Source: Streptomyces uncialis
Lineage (GTDB): Bacteria > Actinomycetota > Actinomycetes > Streptomycetales > Streptomycetaceae
DNA length: 64,000 nucleotides
Direction of reading: 5' to 3'
Assembly: GCF_036250755.1 (NCBI RefSeq)
Contig: NZ_CP109583.1
Span: 5,789,501-5,853,500, forward strand
Below the pieces are notes generated by a model. That model was not told the DNA's origin, made no database searches, and worked only from the letters and a program-made list of their open reading frames with translations. This document shows, piece by piece, positions 1 through 10,432 of this stretch. Positions within the stretch are counted from its first letter, which is position 1, and every line of letters starts with the position of its first letter. The translations under genes were made by a program, and so were the position numbers.

Positions 1-173
<173 letters not shown>

Positions 174-187
174 TCCCCACGCGTCAG

Positions 188-240
188 CGAACGGCCGGTG
201 GGCCCGCACCCGATCAGGGTGCGGGCCCACCGGCCGTTCG
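188..240. terminator. Perfect 23-bp inverted repeat, bidirectional terminator
   Basis: Arms at 188-210 and 218-240 are perfectly complementary around a 7-nt loop. It lies 14 nt after the sucD stop and 19 nt before the stop of the convergent gene at 260, so it can serve both. There is no U-tract, as is usual for streptomycete terminators. Confidence 0.9.
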
Positions 241-259
241 CGCTCCGTCCGGCGCCGGG

Positions 260-1591
260 TCAGCGCAGCTCCGGGTGCGTCCGGTGCGGGCCGGTCCGCG
301 GTGCCTCGCGCAGCAGGTCGCGCAGCGCGAGCCGCTCGTCGGTGAGCGGCCCCGGGCCCATCCGCGGGGGCACGCCCCGTACGGTCTCCGGCGGTGCCTC
401 GGGCGGCTCGTACGCCGTGGGCGCCGTGCGCAGGGTCAGCGCCGTCGCGCCCAGGATCAGGACCGTGAAGGCGATGGCCGTCCGGGTCCAGAACCGGGTC
501 CGCCGCTCGCAGCCGGAGCGGACCTCCGCCACCCGGGGCGGTTGCAGCTTCTCGCCGCGCGCCAGCCGGTCGAGCCCCTGGTGCAGCGCGTCCGGGTCGG
601 CCAGCACCGGGAGCCGCTCGGCCACCGACCGCCGGGCGCGCAGCAGCCGGTACGCCGCCGCCGGGGTGCTCGCCTCCGTCTCCGCCGCGGTCTCCGGCAG
701 ATCGAGGCCCACCCCGTCGTACAGCAGCAGGGTGCGCCGGTGCATGGGCGGCAGACTCATCAGGGTGTCCAGCAGCGCGTGGTCCTCGGGACTCGCCGGG
801 GGCGGGTCGGGCCGGCGCAGTGCGGGCCGGAAGCGGTGCCAGGGCGCCATCGCGTACTCGTACGCGGCGGCCCGGACCCAGCCGGCCGGGTCCCGGTCGA
901 CCGCGACCTCCGGCCATCGCTGCCATGCCTGGTGGAAGGCCCGTTCCACGGACTCCTGGGCGAGGGTGCGTCTGCCGGTGAGCAGATACGTCTGCCGGAC
1001 GAGCGCGGGGGCGCTGTGGCCGTACAGCCGGTCGAACGCCTGGTCGGCGCTCAGCCCGGCGGCGCGTTCCGCGGTGAGGAGGGAACCGTCCGCCGCGTGG
1101 CGGCGGCCGAACGGGTTCAGGAGGGCGGCGGGCTGCGCGATGGCGTTCAAAGGGGACGTGCCTCCGGGCGGTGGTGCGTGATTGTGGCGGACCTGACCGG
1201 CGAGCGGGGGCTTGGTGGAGCGCTGGGCGGACGCCTTGGGCCCGCGGGCGGGGCGCCCGGCGCCGGGGCGGTGACGGGGCGGGGGACCGGCGCTGTCGCC
1301 CCGGGCCGGTCCGGGAGGGCCGGGTGCGGGACGGTCCGGCGCGGCCCCGGGCGGCTCGGGTGCGCCGGATGCCTCGGCGGGCGGTGCCGGCTCCCTCGCG
1401 ATCGCCACGAGGAACGCCGCGTACGCGTCCCGTTTGCGCCCGCGCGGGTCGGTGCGGCCCGTCTCCCACGAACGGACCGTCTCCCGGGTGACGCCCACCC
1501 GCGCGGCCACGTCCTCCTGGCTCAGCGACCGCGCCTCCCGCAGCCGCCGGCGCTCCTTCGGGGGCGGCAGGGGGACGGGCTTCCGGCTCAC
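260..1591 (-). CDS. XRE-type HTH protein with sigma-factor-like region and C-terminal membrane anchor
   Basis: About 443 aa from a GTG at 1591; an in-frame ATG at 1681 is possible but would place the start inside AT-rich promoter-like DNA. Residues about 8-60 form an XRE helix-turn-helix ([20 protein letters not shown]). A Pro-rich linker follows. The middle resembles ECF sigma region 2 ([20 protein letters not shown], then [21 protein letters not shown]) and region 4 ([19 protein letters not shown]). One transmembrane helix lies near the C-terminus ([17 protein letters not shown]), leaving a short extracytoplasmic tail. The HTH points to DNA binding and the helix to membrane tethering, but the target is unknown. 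It is divergent from the DUF6350 gene, and the 135 bp between them contains the AT-rich stretch near 1652-1670. Confidence 0.75.
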   Translation of the reverse strand: MSRKPVPLPPPKERRRLREARSLSQEDVAARVGVTRETVRSWETGRTDPRGRKRDAYAAFLVAIAREPAPPAEASGAPEPPGAAPDRPAPGPPGPARGDSAGPPPRHRPGAGRPARGPKASAQRSTKPPLAGQVRHNHAPPPGGTSPLNAIAQPAALLNPFGRRHAADGSLLTAERAAGLSADQAFDRLYGHSAPALVRQTYLLTGRRTLAQESVERAFHQAWQRWPEVAVDRDPAGWVRAAAYEYAMAPWHRFRPALRRPDPPPASPEDHALLDTLMSLPPMHRRTLLLYDGVGLDLPETAAETEASTPAAAYRLLRARRSVAERLPVLADPDALHQGLDRLARGEKLQPPRVAEVRSGCERRTRFWTRTAIAFTVLILGATALTLRTAPTAYEPPEAPPETVRGVPPRMGPGPLTDERLALRDLLREAPRTGPHRTHPELR

Positions 1592-1726
1592 CGCGGACGC
1601 CCCGTGCGACGGAACACCGAACGCGGACAGCCGCCCTCCCACCGAGCAGAAAAGTACATAAGCATATTTTGGGCGACACATCCGGTTATCGCCTGTTACG
1701 CGGCGAAAGCGCGTGTCGTTGGGAGC

Positions 1727-3037
1727 ATGGCGGGCGTGAACCGGATCATCCCCCGCGCGTCCGCCCCCGCCGTTCCGCCGCCGTCCCCGCGCAACCCATG
1801 GCCGCTCGCCCGGGTACGGGAGCGCACGACGGCCCTCGTCACCTCCCTGCTGGGCGGGGCGACGGCCGCCGGACTGGGCATCGGAGCCTGCGCGGTCCTG
1901 GTCATGGGCCTGTGGATCAGCTCGCCCTACCCCGACAGCGGACCGGACGGGGCGCTGCGCACCGCCGCCGCGCTGTGGCTGCTCGCCCACGGCGCCGACC
2001 TCGTACGCACCGACGGACTGACGGGCGCGGCCGTACCGGTCGGTGTCACCCCGCTGCTGCTGGTCGCGCTGCCCTGCTGGCTGGTCCACCGGGCCGCGCG
2101 GGACGCGGTCGGCCCCGGCCCCGGCGCGGTCCCCCTCGCCTGGTCCGGCGTGGTCACCGGCTACCTCGGCATCGTCGCCGGGACCGTCCTGTACGCCGCC
2201 GGGGGTGAGCCCCGCCCCTCGGCGGTGTCCGTCGCCGTGCACGTCCCGCCGCTGGTGGCGCTCGCCGCGGCGGTCGGCGTATGGGCCGCGTACGGGCGCC
2301 CCCGGCCCTCCTGGCCCCCGGCCCGGCCGTCCTGGGCCCGCCGGGTCGCGCCCCTGCGCGACCGTCCCCGGGACGCGGCCGTACGGGACCGGCTCCGGGT
2401 GGCCGTACGGGCCGCCGGGGTCGGCGCGCTGGTCCTCGTGGGCGGTGGGGCGCTGGCCGTCGCGGGCTCCCTGCTGTGGCACGGCGCCGCCGTCCAGGAG
2501 TCGTTCCCGCAGCTCACCGGGGGCTGGTCCGGACGGCTCACCGTCCTGCTGCTGTCCCTGGCCCTCGTGCCGAACGCGGCGGTGTGGGGTGCCGCGTACG
2601 CCCTCGGCCCCGGCTTCCTGCTGGGCGCCGCCCACCCCGTCACCCCCTTCGTGCCGGGGTACGAGGGTCCCTTGCCGTCGTTCCCGCTGCTCGCGGCGGT
2701 GCCCGGTGCCGGGGGCGGCTGGGAGTGGGTGTCCTGGGCGACCCTCGTGGTTCCCGTCGGGGCGGGGGTCGCGGTGGCGTGGTTCGTGGTCCGGGGGGAC
2801 GGGGAGGTGGTGCCCGGGCGGGGGCGGGCGGCGCTGCGGGCGCTGGAGGCGGCGGTGTGGGCCGGGGGGATGGTGGCGGGGCTCGCGGTGGTGGCCGGGG
2901 GGCCGCTCGGTGTCGGGGGGCTGGCCCGTTTCGGTCCCGTCTGGTGGCAGACGGGGGCGGCGGCGGTGGCCTGGACGGCGGTCGTCGCGGTGCCGCTTGC
3001 GGCGGCCCTGGCGGGTCGCCTTCGCTCGCGCTTCTGA
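1727..3037 (+). CDS. DUF6350 (PerM-like) integral membrane protein
   Basis: 436 aa, with the ATG chosen because family-like sequence starts there ([10 protein letters not shown]). After a short cytoplasmic tail, residues 40 onward are a series of about ten hydrophobic segments (for example [18 protein letters not shown] and [19 protein letters not shown]), so it is a polytopic membrane protein. Actinobacterial relatives are annotated DUF6350 or cell-division protein PerM, reported in mycobacteria to stabilise the divisome; that role is inferred here. Codon use turns G-rich toward the 3' end. The last codons (AGRLRSRF stop) lie inside the inverted end of the downstream repeat element, so the native C-terminus may have been replaced or trimmed. 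Confidence 0.85.
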   Translation: MAGVNRIIPRASAPAVPPPSPRNPWPLARVRERTTALVTSLLGGATAAGLGIGACAVLVMGLWISSPYPDSGPDGALRTAAALWLLAHGADLVRTDGLTGAAVPVGVTPLLLVALPCWLVHRAARDAVGPGPGAVPLAWSGVVTGYLGIVAGTVLYAAGGEPRPSAVSVAVHVPPLVALAAAVGVWAAYGRPRPSWPPARPSWARRVAPLRDRPRDAAVRDRLRVAVRAAGVGALVLVGGGALAVAGSLLWHGAAVQESFPQLTGGWSGRLTVLLLSLALVPNAAVWGAAYALGPGFLLGAAHPVTPFVPGYEGPLPSFPLLAAVPGAGGGWEWVSWATLVVPVGAGVAVAWFVVRGDGEVVPGRGRAALRALEAAVWAGGMVAGLAVVAGGPLGVGGLARFGPVWWQTGAAAVAWTAVVAVPLAAALAGRLRSRF

Positions 3038-3671
3038 GGTCTGTCCGGCTGGACGCGCTTGTCCCTGTGCGGGTCGTCCGTGGGTGCGCGGTCCCTCGCG
3101 CCCCTGGGTTTCTTGTGCTGGGCGCGATTGTTCCTGTGCCGTCGCTCGTCGTTTTCGCGCAGTTCCCCGCGCCCCTTTGGGGCGCGTCCGGTCGGTTCTT
3201 CGGGTCGGTGCCGGTCGGGATTCTCCGTCCTCGATCCGACACGCTCGGTACGACGTACGTGTGGTCCTACTGAAGAGCATCGGAGTCTGCGAGCAGAGAT
3301 TCCCGCCCACCCCCTCCCGCAGCCGTGCGACTGCGCGAGGAGGGTGCTTCGAACCCCGCCCCCGGTTTGCTGAGAGCCCGCAGCCGGACGACAGCCCCAG
3401 CCGGACGCCCCCAAAGGGCCGCGGGGAACCCCAGGGACGCGGGGAACTGCGCGAGCAACCACGGGCTACCCGCAGCCGAACGGGAACCGCAAGGGGCGCG
3501 ACCCCAGGGGCGCGAGGAACTGCGCAAAACCACCGAGCACCCCAGCTGGATCAAGTGGGCCAGGCACAGGAAACCTAGGGGCGCGGGGAACTGCGCACCC
3601 ACGGACGACCCGTACGGGAACAAGTACGCCCTGCCGGACAGACCTCAAAAGCGCGAGCAAAGGCGACCTGC
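3011..3671. repeat. Dispersed intergenic repeat element, copy 1
   Basis: Left end at 3011-3033 (GCGGGTCGCCTTCGCTCGCG...) and right end at 3649-3671 are imperfect inverted copies. The left half carries the 19-bp motif as gcgcagttccccgcgcccc (3157-3175). The right half carries its complement at 3434-3452 (variant), 3507-3525 (variant) and 3578-3596. The core at about 3198-3360 (ggtcggtgccggtcgggatt ... cagagattcccgcccacc) recurs in four other places in the window. The element lies between convergent genes. Open frames here run on both strands and I do not regard them as coding. Confidence 0.9.
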
Positions 3672-3704
3672 ACAGGGAACCCCCGAACCCCCCGGCAACG
3701 GGAA

Positions 3705-3742
3705 GGCCCCCGTCGGTCCCGGGAGGGGACGGACGGGGGCCT
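3705..3742. terminator. Stem-loop terminator
   Basis: Arms ggcccccgtcggtccc (3705-3720) and the facing ggggacggacgggggcc pair over about 16 bp with one mismatch and a short loop. It sits 20 nt past the stop of the leftward gene at 3763 and is the likely 3' end of that transcript. Confidence 0.8.
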
Positions 3743-3762
3743 GGGGCGTTGGGTGGACGGAA

Positions 3763-4680
3763 CTACTCGTCGACGCCGAGGAGGGGGCGGAGGTCCTTCG
3801 GGAGGAGGTCCTCGCAGGACTTCTCCGCCGGAACGGTCAACGCGTCCCGCGCGCACACGTAGTAGTCCTGGTACACCAGCTGCGCGGTGAAGGTCGCCGC
3901 GACGATCGCGAGCGCGAGCCCACCCGTCACGATCCCGCTGATCGCCGCGGTGGTCTGGGGCCGCTTCCCACCGGAACCGGAAGCGGAGCCGGAGCCGGCG
4001 GCCGCAGCGGGCGACTTGCCCGCATCGGAAGCGGAAGCGGAACCGGGGCCGAAGACGGAGGCGGTGGCGGGAGCCGTGCGGCCCCCCGCCTCCGCGTCGC
4101 CGGAGCCCCGCGCAGGGACGCCCCGCACGGCGGAGATCCCCCAGTAGACGGCGAGCGCCCCCAGCAGCAGCGCCACATAGGGCCAGCTGAACAGGGCGAA
4201 GAAGAAGGCCCACATACCCGTGAGCAACGCGTACCGCGCACGCCGCTGCCCGGGGTCCGCGGGGTCCCACCGCATCCCGGACGGCGGCCCGTCCTGCCCG
4301 CCGCCCTGCTGCCCGGGCCGCTCCCCGAAGCGTCCGCCCGACCTGCCGGGCTGCTGGTCGCTCCACTGGTTGCCCCACGGGCCCTGGTCGTCCTTGCCGG
4401 AGCCGTCACCGGACCCCTCGGGAGGCCGGGGCCGCCACGGCTTGTCCGGGCTGCCCTCGGGCGGCGGAGCGAACGGGTTGTCCTGGTCGGACCCGGAACC
4501 GGACCCGTTACCGCTCGGGCCGGACGGCTCCGTACCCCCGGAGGAGTCCCCACCGTGCGGCGCGGATGCCCCCTTCGGGTCGGTCTGGCCGCGGTCCCGC
4601 AGCAGGACGGTGCTCCGCGGGGACCCGGGCGCGGCGGGCCACGGATGCTGCGGCAGGAGTCGGAGGCTCGGTTCCGGCAT
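3763..4680 (-). CDS. Hypothetical Pro/Gly-rich protein with two or three membrane segments and a Cys-containing extracytoplasmic tail
   Basis: 305 aa from the ATG at 4680, which follows a purine-rich gaggggaag Shine-Dalgarno-like stretch. Residues 1-150 are low-complexity, rich in Gly, Ser, Pro and Asp, with no recognised fold. A hydrophobic pair (YALLTGMWAFFFALFSWPYV, then ALLLGALAVYWGISAV) is followed by an Ala/Ser-rich linker and a further helix (AAISGIVTGGLALAIVAATF). The C-terminus (about 45 residues) has two cysteines (YYVCARDALT, EKSCEDLL) that could form a disulfide outside the cell. Homologues sit between sucCD and purN in other streptomycetes as far as I recall. No function can be assigned. 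Confidence 0.8.
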   Translation of the reverse strand: MPEPSLRLLPQHPWPAAPGSPRSTVLLRDRGQTDPKGASAPHGGDSSGGTEPSGPSGNGSGSGSDQDNPFAPPPEGSPDKPWRPRPPEGSGDGSGKDDQGPWGNQWSDQQPGRSGGRFGERPGQQGGGQDGPPSGMRWDPADPGQRRARYALLTGMWAFFFALFSWPYVALLLGALAVYWGISAVRGVPARGSGDAEAGGRTAPATASVFGPGSASASDAGKSPAAAAGSGSASGSGGKRPQTTAAISGIVTGGLALAIVAATFTAQLVYQDYYVCARDALTVPAEKSCEDLLPKDLRPLLGVDE

Positions 4681-5314
4681 CAGATGTGCGACTTCCCCTC
4701 GGTGGATCACGATTCCGTGCAGCTCGGTGAACGTGCTGGACACGGTGGGCACGGCCGACCCGGACGGATCGCCGCCGATCACGGTGGATCTCAGTGATGG
4801 TACGGGCCACACGTACATACGCGACCGTACGGCCCCTGTCATCAGGACACACCACGCCGCTGACCCGGCAACGAACGGCATCCGGCCGGTGTTCCGCCCC
4901 GGCGGCACCGATCCCGCCGCCCGCGCTCCCGCACCCGCCGTGACCCCCGTGTCGCGCACCGTTCCCGCCGCAGGCCCGCGCCGTCCCCCGGCACGGGGAC
5001 ATGACCGCCGTACGCGCGTCACGCGCCGTCCCCGCCCCAGGGACCACGGAACCACGGCCGTCCCCGCCGCGGGCACCGCACCCGTCCCCCGCCGCCGGGC
5101 CCGCCCGGACGCCGCCGTCCGCCCCCGACCCGTCCCCTGGGCCCCGCCCACATGGCGGTATCGTTGCTGGCGGTCGGCCGCTTCGTAGAGTTCCCCGTAT
5201 CCGGGGACGCCAGGCTTTCGTGCGAACGTACGAAGACGCGGGCGACGGGCGGTCCACCCCCCGGCTCACACCGCGCCGCACCATCGAACGCCCCCGCGAG
5301 AAAGGGCCCACACC
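4681..5314. other. 634-bp gene-free divergent region upstream of purN
   Basis: No convincing reading frame on either strand: frames that cross it have the Arg/Pro-rich composition of shadow frames. It must hold the promoters for the leftward membrane-protein gene and for purNH. A stretch near 5200-5260 is closest to purN. I saw no riboswitch or clear operator palindrome. Confidence 0.6.
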
Positions 5315-5932
5315 GTGGCCGCCAAGCGCCTCGTCGTGCTGGTCTCCGGATCAGGAACGAATCTCCAGGCCCTCATCGACGCCATCGGTTCCGCCGGACC
5401 GGAGGCGTACGGCGCGGAGATCGTCGCCGTCGGCGCCGACCGGACCGGGATCGCCGGACTGGACCGCGCCGCCCGCGCCGGGCTGCCCACCTTCGTCTGC
5501 CAGGTGCGGGACCACGACTCGCGCGCGCAGTGGGACAAGGCGCTCGCCGAGGCCACCGCCGCGTACGAGCCCGACCTGGTGGTCTCGGCCGGGTTCATGA
5601 GGATCGTGGGCAAGGAGTTCCTCGCCCGCTTCGGCGGGCGGACCGTCAACACGCATCCCGCCCTGCTGCCGAGCTTCCCCGGGGCCCACGGCGTCCGTGA
5701 CGCGCTCGCGTACGGCGCCAAGGTCACCGGCTGCACCGTCCACTTCGTCGACGACGGCGTCGACACCGGACCCGTCATCGCCCAGGGCGCGGTCGAGATC
5801 CGGGACGAGGACGACGAAGACGCTCTCCACGAGCGCATCAAGGAAGTCGAGCGCGAACTGCTCGTCAAGGTCGTCTCGCGGCTGGCCCGCGACGGCTTCT
5901 CGATCGAGGGACGAAAGGTAGTTATCCCGTGA
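5315..5932 (+). CDS. purN: Phosphoribosylglycinamide formyltransferase
   Basis: 205 aa. Transfers a formyl group from 10-formyl-tetrahydrofolate to GAR in step 3 of purine synthesis; soluble cytoplasmic enzyme. The N-terminal Rossmann-like start ([18 protein letters not shown]) and the catalytic [10 protein letters not shown] loop with its preceding Asn are present, followed by [17 protein letters not shown], which holds the catalytic Asp. Length is normal. The GTG at 5315 gives the canonical N-terminus ([14 protein letters not shown]). The stop overlaps the purH start by 4 nt (GTGA), indicating translational coupling. Its cofactor is supplied by the nearby folD. Confidence 0.97.
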   Translation: MAAKRLVVLVSGSGTNLQALIDAIGSAGPEAYGAEIVAVGADRTGIAGLDRAARAGLPTFVCQVRDHDSRAQWDKALAEATAAYEPDLVVSAGFMRIVGKEFLARFGGRTVNTHPALLPSFPGAHGVRDALAYGAKVTGCTVHFVDDGVDTGPVIAQGAVEIRDEDDEDALHERIKEVERELLVKVVSRLARDGFSIEGRKVVIP

Positions 5933-7509
5933 CCGCCGAAGGTACGCAGACCCCCGAGGGGGCGCAGGTGGCCATCCGCCGGGCGCTGATCAGCGTCTAC
6001 GACAAGACCGGCCTGGAGGACCTCGCGCGCGGGCTGCACGGGACGGGCGTCGAACTGGTCTCCACCGGTTCCACCGCCGCCCGGATCGCCGCCGCCGGGG
6101 TCCCCGTCACCCGGGTCGAGGACCTGACGGGCTTCCCCGAGTGCCTGGACGGCCGCGTCAAGACACTGCACCCGAAGGTGCACGCCGGCATCCTCGCCGA
6201 CCTGCGCCTCGACACCCACCGCGCGCAGCTCGCCGAGCTGGGCGTCGAGCCGTTCCAGCTCGTCGTCGTCAACCTCTACCCGTTCCGGGAGACCGTCGCC
6301 TCCGGCGCGAGCCCCGACGAGTGCGTCGAGCAGATCGACATCGGCGGGCCCTCCATGGTCCGCGCCGCCGCCAAGAACCACCCCTCCGTCGCGGTCGTCA
6401 CCAGCCCCGCCCGCTACGCAGACGTGCTCGCGGCCGTACGCGGCGGCGGCTTCGACCTGACGGCCCGCAAGCGGCTGGCCGCCGAGGCGTTCCAGCACAC
6501 CGCCGCCTACGACGTGGCCGTCGCGTCCTGGTTCGCGAGCGAGTACGCGCCCGTCGACGACACCGCGTTCCCCGACTTCTTCGGCGCCACCTTCGAGCGC
6601 CGCAGCACCCTGCGCTACGGCGAGAACCCGCACCAGGGCGCCGCCCTCTACGCCGACGGCACGGGCGGCCTCGCGGACGCCGAGCAGCTGCACGGCAAGG
6701 AGATGTCGTACAACAACTACACGGACACCGACGCCGCGCGCCGGGCCGCGTACGACCACGACGAGCCCTGTGTGGCGATCATCAAGCACGCCAACCCGTG
6801 CGGGATCGCGATCGGCGGCACCGTCGCGGAGGCGCACCGCAAGGCCCACGCCTGTGACCCGCTGTCCGCGTTCGGCGGGGTCATCGCCGTCAACCGGCCG
6901 GTGACGGAGGAGATGGCCAAGCAGGTCGCCGAGGTCTTCACCGAGGTCATCGTCGCCCCCGAGTACGAGGACGGGGCGCTGGACGTCCTGACCCGCAAGA
7001 AGAACATCCGGGTGCTGCGCGCCCACCAGGCGCCGGCCGCGCCCGTCGAGGTCAAGCAGATCGACGGCGGCCGGCTCCTCCAGGTCGCGGACCGGCTCCA
7101 GGCCGACGGCGACGACCCCGCGAGCTGGACCCTCGCCACGGGCGACGCGCTCTCCCCGGGCGAGCTGGCCGAGCTGGCGTTCGCGTGGCGGGCCTGCCGC
7201 GCCGTCAAGTCGAACGCGATCCTGCTGGCCCGCGACGGGGCCTCCGTCGGCGTCGGCATGGGCCAGGTCAACCGCGTCGACTCCGCGAAGCTCGCCGTCG
7301 AGCGGGCGGGCGCCGAGCGCGCGCGGGGGGCGTACGCGGCCTCCGACGCGTTCTTCCCCTTCCCGGACGGGCTGGAGATCCTTACCGCGGCCGGGGTCAA
7401 GGCCGTGGTCCAGCCGGGCGGTTCCGTCCGCGACGAGCAGGTCGTGGAGGCCGCGCGCAAGGCCGGGGTCACCATGTACTTCACGGGCACCCGCCACTTC
7501 TTCCACTGA
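5929..7509 (+). CDS. purH: Bifunctional AICAR formyltransferase / IMP cyclohydrolase
   Basis: 526 aa, the usual length. Catalyses the last two steps of IMP synthesis. The N-terminal MGS-like cyclohydrolase domain (about residues 10-150) has [20 protein letters not shown] and the STGSTAARI phosphate loop. The C-terminal formyltransferase domain has [14 protein letters not shown], the KHANPCG motif with catalytic Lys-His, and [12 protein letters not shown]. It ends in [11 protein letters not shown], typical of the family. The GTG start at 5929 overlaps the purN stop. A strong bidirectional terminator follows 31 nt after the stop. Confidence 0.98.
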   Translation: MTAEGTQTPEGAQVAIRRALISVYDKTGLEDLARGLHGTGVELVSTGSTAARIAAAGVPVTRVEDLTGFPECLDGRVKTLHPKVHAGILADLRLDTHRAQLAELGVEPFQLVVVNLYPFRETVASGASPDECVEQIDIGGPSMVRAAAKNHPSVAVVTSPARYADVLAAVRGGGFDLTARKRLAAEAFQHTAAYDVAVASWFASEYAPVDDTAFPDFFGATFERRSTLRYGENPHQGAALYADGTGGLADAEQLHGKEMSYNNYTDTDAARRAAYDHDEPCVAIIKHANPCGIAIGGTVAEAHRKAHACDPLSAFGGVIAVNRPVTEEMAKQVAEVFTEVIVAPEYEDGALDVLTRKKNIRVLRAHQAPAAPVEVKQIDGGRLLQVADRLQADGDDPASWTLATGDALSPGELAELAFAWRACRAVKSNAILLARDGASVGVGMGQVNRVDSAKLAVERAGAERARGAYAASDAFFPFPDGLEILTAAGVKAVVQPGGSVRDEQVVEAARKAGVTMYFTGTRHFFH

Positions 7510-7540
7510 CCGCATCCGGTGACCGCACCCGGTCACCGGA

Positions 7541-7590
7541 CACGGCGAAGGGCCGCGCATCCCCTGCGGGAGGCGCGGCCCTTCGCCGTG
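7541..7590. terminator. Perfect 18-bp inverted repeat between convergent genes
   Basis: cacggcgaagggccgcgc (7541-7558) pairs exactly with 7573-7590 around a 14-nt loop. It lies between the purH stop and the stop of the leftward gene at 7607. Confidence 0.92.
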
Positions 7591-7606
7591 CGGAGCGGCG
7601 TCGCGG

Positions 7607-8260
7607 TCAGTACCGGGGACGGTTGAACCAGGCGGACGCCTGGCTGTTCACCATCGACGCGAGGATGATGCCCGCGATCACCAGGGAGACGATCCCGGCG
7701 AAGGTGCCGGAGCCGCCCTGGCCGCCGAGGGTGTTGAAGAGTCCGCCGAGGATCATCAGGGACGCGTACACGATGGTCGTGATGCGGATGCCCGAGCCGC
7801 CCTTGGAGAACTTGACGCCCAGGAAGATGGACAGGGCGCCCAGCGCGAGGAACAGGGCGGCGAGCACGAAGCCGAGGCCCGCGAGGACATCGGTCTCCTC
7901 ACCGGCTCCGACACCGTTCGACACGTCCTGCGCGGCACCGACGGCTATCCCGAAGATCAGACCGGCGAGGATCTGGAAGCCGGACAGGACGAACAGCAGC
8001 ACCCGGGAGGTCTTCATCAGACCGGGCATCTCCATCGGCATCGCCATGCCGCCCGGGTACGCGCCGGGGTAGACGGGCGGGGCCTGCGGGTAGCCGTAAC
8101 CGGGCTGGCCCGGCTGCTGCTGGGGCTGCTGCGGCTGTCCGGCCTGGGGGTAGCCGTAACCGGGCTGGTCGGGCTGGCCGGGCTGCTGGGGCTGCTGGGG
8201 CTGCGGGGGCTGGCCGTATCCGGACTGCCCGTAGGGATTGTTCGGGTCGCCGAAGCTCAT
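7607..8260 (-). CDS. Small membrane protein with Pro/Gln/Tyr-rich cytoplasmic head
   Basis: 217 aa from an ATG with a good Shine-Dalgarno (ggaggaagt, 8 nt upstream). Residues 1-80 are low-complexity repeats of Pro, Gln, Gly and Tyr (GQPGYGYPQA occurs twice). Residues 85-210 form four hydrophobic helices (VLLFVLSGFQILAGLIFGIA, VLAGLGFVLAALFLALGALS and two more). Such Pro/Gln-rich heads with four membrane spans are common in streptomycete proteins of unknown function (DUF4064-like arrangement). No catalytic motif is seen. It is convergent with purH and divergent from folD across 275 bp. Confidence 0.8.
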   Translation of the reverse strand: MSFGDPNNPYGQSGYGQPPQPQQPQQPGQPDQPGYGYPQAGQPQQPQQQPGQPGYGYPQAPPVYPGAYPGGMAMPMEMPGLMKTSRVLLFVLSGFQILAGLIFGIAVGAAQDVSNGVGAGEETDVLAGLGFVLAALFLALGALSIFLGVKFSKGGSGIRITTIVYASLMILGGLFNTLGGQGGSGTFAGIVSLVIAGIILASMVNSQASAWFNRPRY

Positions 8261-8535
8261 GGCGGTTACTTCCTCCGTCGGTGGTGCTGGGGACGACGCG
8301 GCGTTGCACGGAGGAAGGAGTTCTTTACAGATGCGGCCGTACCCCCCGACACTGCCCGCGGCACTGTGCGCCCATGCTTCTTTAGCTGTGGCTTATTTGT
8401 CCAGCCCGGAGCCCCGCACTGTTGTGCAAGTGCAACACCGGTCACCAAGGTGTGACAGAGAGCTCGCCGGGGCGTCCGCCGGGTGGCGGGGCAGCGGATT
8501 GGAACCCGGCCCGTGCCATCCGCGAAGATGAACCC

Positions 8536-9399
8536 ATGACCGCCCAAATTCTCGATGGCAAGGCCACCGCAGCAGCGATCAAGTCCGAACTGGCCGTCCG
8601 CGTGGCGGCCCTCAGGGAGCGGGGCGTCACGCCCGGACTGGGCACGGTCCTGGTCGGTGACGACCCGGGCAGCCAGAAGTACGTTGCCGGAAAGCATCGC
8701 GACTGCGCACAGGTCGGGATCGCCTCCCTCCAGCGCGAACTGCCCGCCACCGCCACCCAGGAGGAGATCGAGGCGGTCGTCCGCGAGCTCAACGACGACC
8801 CGGCGTGCACCGGCTACATCGTCCAGCTCCCGCTGCCGCGCGGGATCGACGAGAACCGCGTCCTGGAGCTCATGGACCCCGACAAGGACGCGGACGGCCT
8901 CCACCCGACGAACCTGGGCCGACTCGTCCTCAACGAACCCGCGCCGCTGCCCTGCACCCCGTACGGCATCGTCCGGCTGCTGCGCGCGCACGGTGTGGAG
9001 ATCAACGGTGCCGAGGTCGTCGTCGTGGGCCGCGGGGTCACCATCGGCCGCCCGATGCCGCTGCTGCTGACCCGCCGCTCCGAGAACGCCACCGTGACCC
9101 AGTGCCACACCGGCACCCGCGACCTCGCCGCGCATCTGCGGCGGGCCGACATCGTCGTGGCGGCGGCGGGTGTGCCGCATCTGATCAAGCCGGAGGACGT
9201 GAAGCCGGGCGCCGCGGTCCTGGACGTCGGTGTCTCGCGCGACGAGCACGGCAAGATCGTGGGCGATGTCCACCCCGGTGTCGCCGAGGTCGCGGGCTGG
9301 CTGTCGCCGAACCCGGGCGGCGTCGGTCCGATGACCCGCGCCCAGCTCCTGGCCAATGTCGTCGAGGCGGCGGAACGGAACACGAACGGTGCCGGCTGA
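8536..9399 (+). CDS. folD: Methylenetetrahydrofolate dehydrogenase / methenyltetrahydrofolate cyclohydrolase
   Basis: 287 aa. Converts 5,10-methylene-THF to 10-formyl-THF using NADP, supplying the formyl donor for PurN and PurH. The substrate-binding N-domain carries the catalytic segment, with Tyr and Lys in [18 protein letters not shown]. The PLP-rich loop [20 protein letters not shown] and the nucleotide-binding [18 protein letters not shown] follow, ending with [20 protein letters not shown]. In [10 protein letters not shown] the common VGRSxIVG Ser is replaced by Gly. The ATG at 8536 gives the standard N-terminus ([19 protein letters not shown]). The downstream DUF3017 gene starts inside its last codons. 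Confidence 0.97.
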   Translation: MTAQILDGKATAAAIKSELAVRVAALRERGVTPGLGTVLVGDDPGSQKYVAGKHRDCAQVGIASLQRELPATATQEEIEAVVRELNDDPACTGYIVQLPLPRGIDENRVLELMDPDKDADGLHPTNLGRLVLNEPAPLPCTPYGIVRLLRAHGVEINGAEVVVVGRGVTIGRPMPLLLTRRSENATVTQCHTGTRDLAAHLRRADIVVAAAGVPHLIKPEDVKPGAAVLDVGVSRDEHGKIVGDVHPGVAEVAGWLSPNPGGVGPMTRAQLLANVVEAAERNTNGAG

Positions 9400-10126
9400 C
9401 ACCCCCGCCTCCGCCCCCGGCCCGGCTCCCGGCGCCGGTCCCGGCCCCGAGCCGGACGAGAACCCGGCAGCCCCTGAGGCCCCGGCCCCTGAGGTCACGG
9501 ACCCGGGCACGGGTGCCGACGAGGAAGCCGCCCCCGGTACGGGCACCGATACGGGCACGAGTACGGGTACCGGTACGCGCGCGGACGGCGACTCCGACGA
9601 CACCGGGGCCGACGGGACCGCAGGGAACACCGACGCCACAGGGACCGCCGAGGCCACAGGCGACACCGAGCCCTCCGGCGAATCAGGGACTCCCGGGACC
9701 ACCGGAACCCCCGGGGTCACCGAGGGGCCGCCGGTCGCGAAGGTCCGCAACCGCCGGTTCTCCCTCACCCGGGACACCGCGCGGCCCGAGGGCGGCGGCC
9801 GGGCGGCCCCGGGCGACGCCCCGGCCCCGGCCCGTCAGTGGCCGATGCTCACCGTGCTCGGCATGGTCGGCGTGGGACTGCTGCTCACCGGGCTCGATGT
9901 GTTCCGGGTCGGCACGGTCCTCATCGGGCTCGGGCTGCTGACCGGCGGGCTGCTGCGCTGGGCGCTGCCGTCCGTGGGGATGCTGGCCGTCCGTTCCCGT
10001 TTCACGGACATGATCACGTACGGGGTGCTCGGTGGCGCGATCGTGCTGCTGGCGCTGATGACCCAGCCGGACCCGGTGCTGGTGGTGCCGTTCCTGGAGG
10101 ACACGCTCCACTTCACGATCCAGTAG
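9389..10126 (+). CDS. DUF3017 membrane protein with long acidic low-complexity N-terminus
   Basis: 245 aa from the GTG at 9389, which overlaps the folD stop by 11 nt, so the two are co-translated. Residues 1-145 are a disordered tract rich in Thr, Gly, Ala, Pro, Asp and Glu. The DUF3017 core (residues about 150-245) has three hydrophobic helices: [20 protein letters not shown], a second from [17 protein letters not shown], and a third from [14 protein letters not shown]. It ends in [11 protein letters not shown]. Function of DUF3017 is unknown; its linkage to folD is conserved in streptomycetes as far as I recall. A hairpin 25 nt after the stop ends the operon. Confidence 0.85.
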   Translation: MPADTPASAPGPAPGAGPGPEPDENPAAPEAPAPEVTDPGTGADEEAAPGTGTDTGTSTGTGTRADGDSDDTGADGTAGNTDATGTAEATGDTEPSGESGTPGTTGTPGVTEGPPVAKVRNRRFSLTRDTARPEGGGRAAPGDAPAPARQWPMLTVLGMVGVGLLLTGLDVFRVGTVLIGLGLLTGGLLRWALPSVGMLAVRSRFTDMITYGVLGGAIVLLALMTQPDPVLVVPFLEDTLHFTIQ

Positions 10127-10150
10127 CCGTCCGGCCCCAGCAGCCGTCCC

Positions 10151-10171
10151 GTCCCGGTGGCCCACCGGGAC
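10151..10171 (+). terminator. Short hairpin after the folD operon
   Basis: gtcccggtg and caccgggac are complementary 9-bp arms around a 3-nt loop, 25 nt past the DUF3017 stop. Confidence 0.7.
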
Positions 10172-10316
10172 CCGACGGGCGGTCACCGGTACGGACGGCC
10201 ACGGACGGTCACCGGAGTCCGTCGGGGGAGCGCGCGGGCGAGCCCTGACGGGGACTTCCGGACGGCTGGAACGGGCCAGGGGTGGACCGGGCTGTCCTCA
10301 ACGAGGCGGGGTCGAG

Positions 10317-10334
10317 TATCTTGATGACGAGATA
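10317..10334. promoter_or_regulatory. 18-bp palindrome upstream of icd, same consensus as upstream of mdh
   Basis: TATCTTGATGACGAGATA lies 99-116 nt before the icd start. Thirteen of its 18 positions match the palindrome TCTCTTGACGCCAAGAGA at 14848-14865 upstream of mdh. The shared form is TxTCTTGAyGmCrAGAkA. Two TCA-cycle genes in one window carrying the same dyad suggests a common DNA-binding regulator; the protein is not identified. Confidence 0.65.
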
Positions 10335-10432
10335 CATAGCCGACCGAGCGACGAGTCCGGACCACCTGCGCGGCGCACAGCGCGCAGCGGACCTCGCCGA
10401 CCAGCCGAAGCGCGAGAGGGACGTTCCACCTC

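Noticed and set aside
1592..3310. N-terminal 570-residue extension of the leftward gene at 260, running antisense through the DUF6350 gene
   Set aside because: Composition is Arg/Pro/Gly-rich shadow sequence antisense to a well-formed membrane protein; conserved sequence begins only at the XRE domain.
5266..7560. 764-codon open frame antisense to purN-purH
   Set aside because: It is the mirror of two highly conserved enzymes with strong codon bias on the plus strand; no start site or family similarity.
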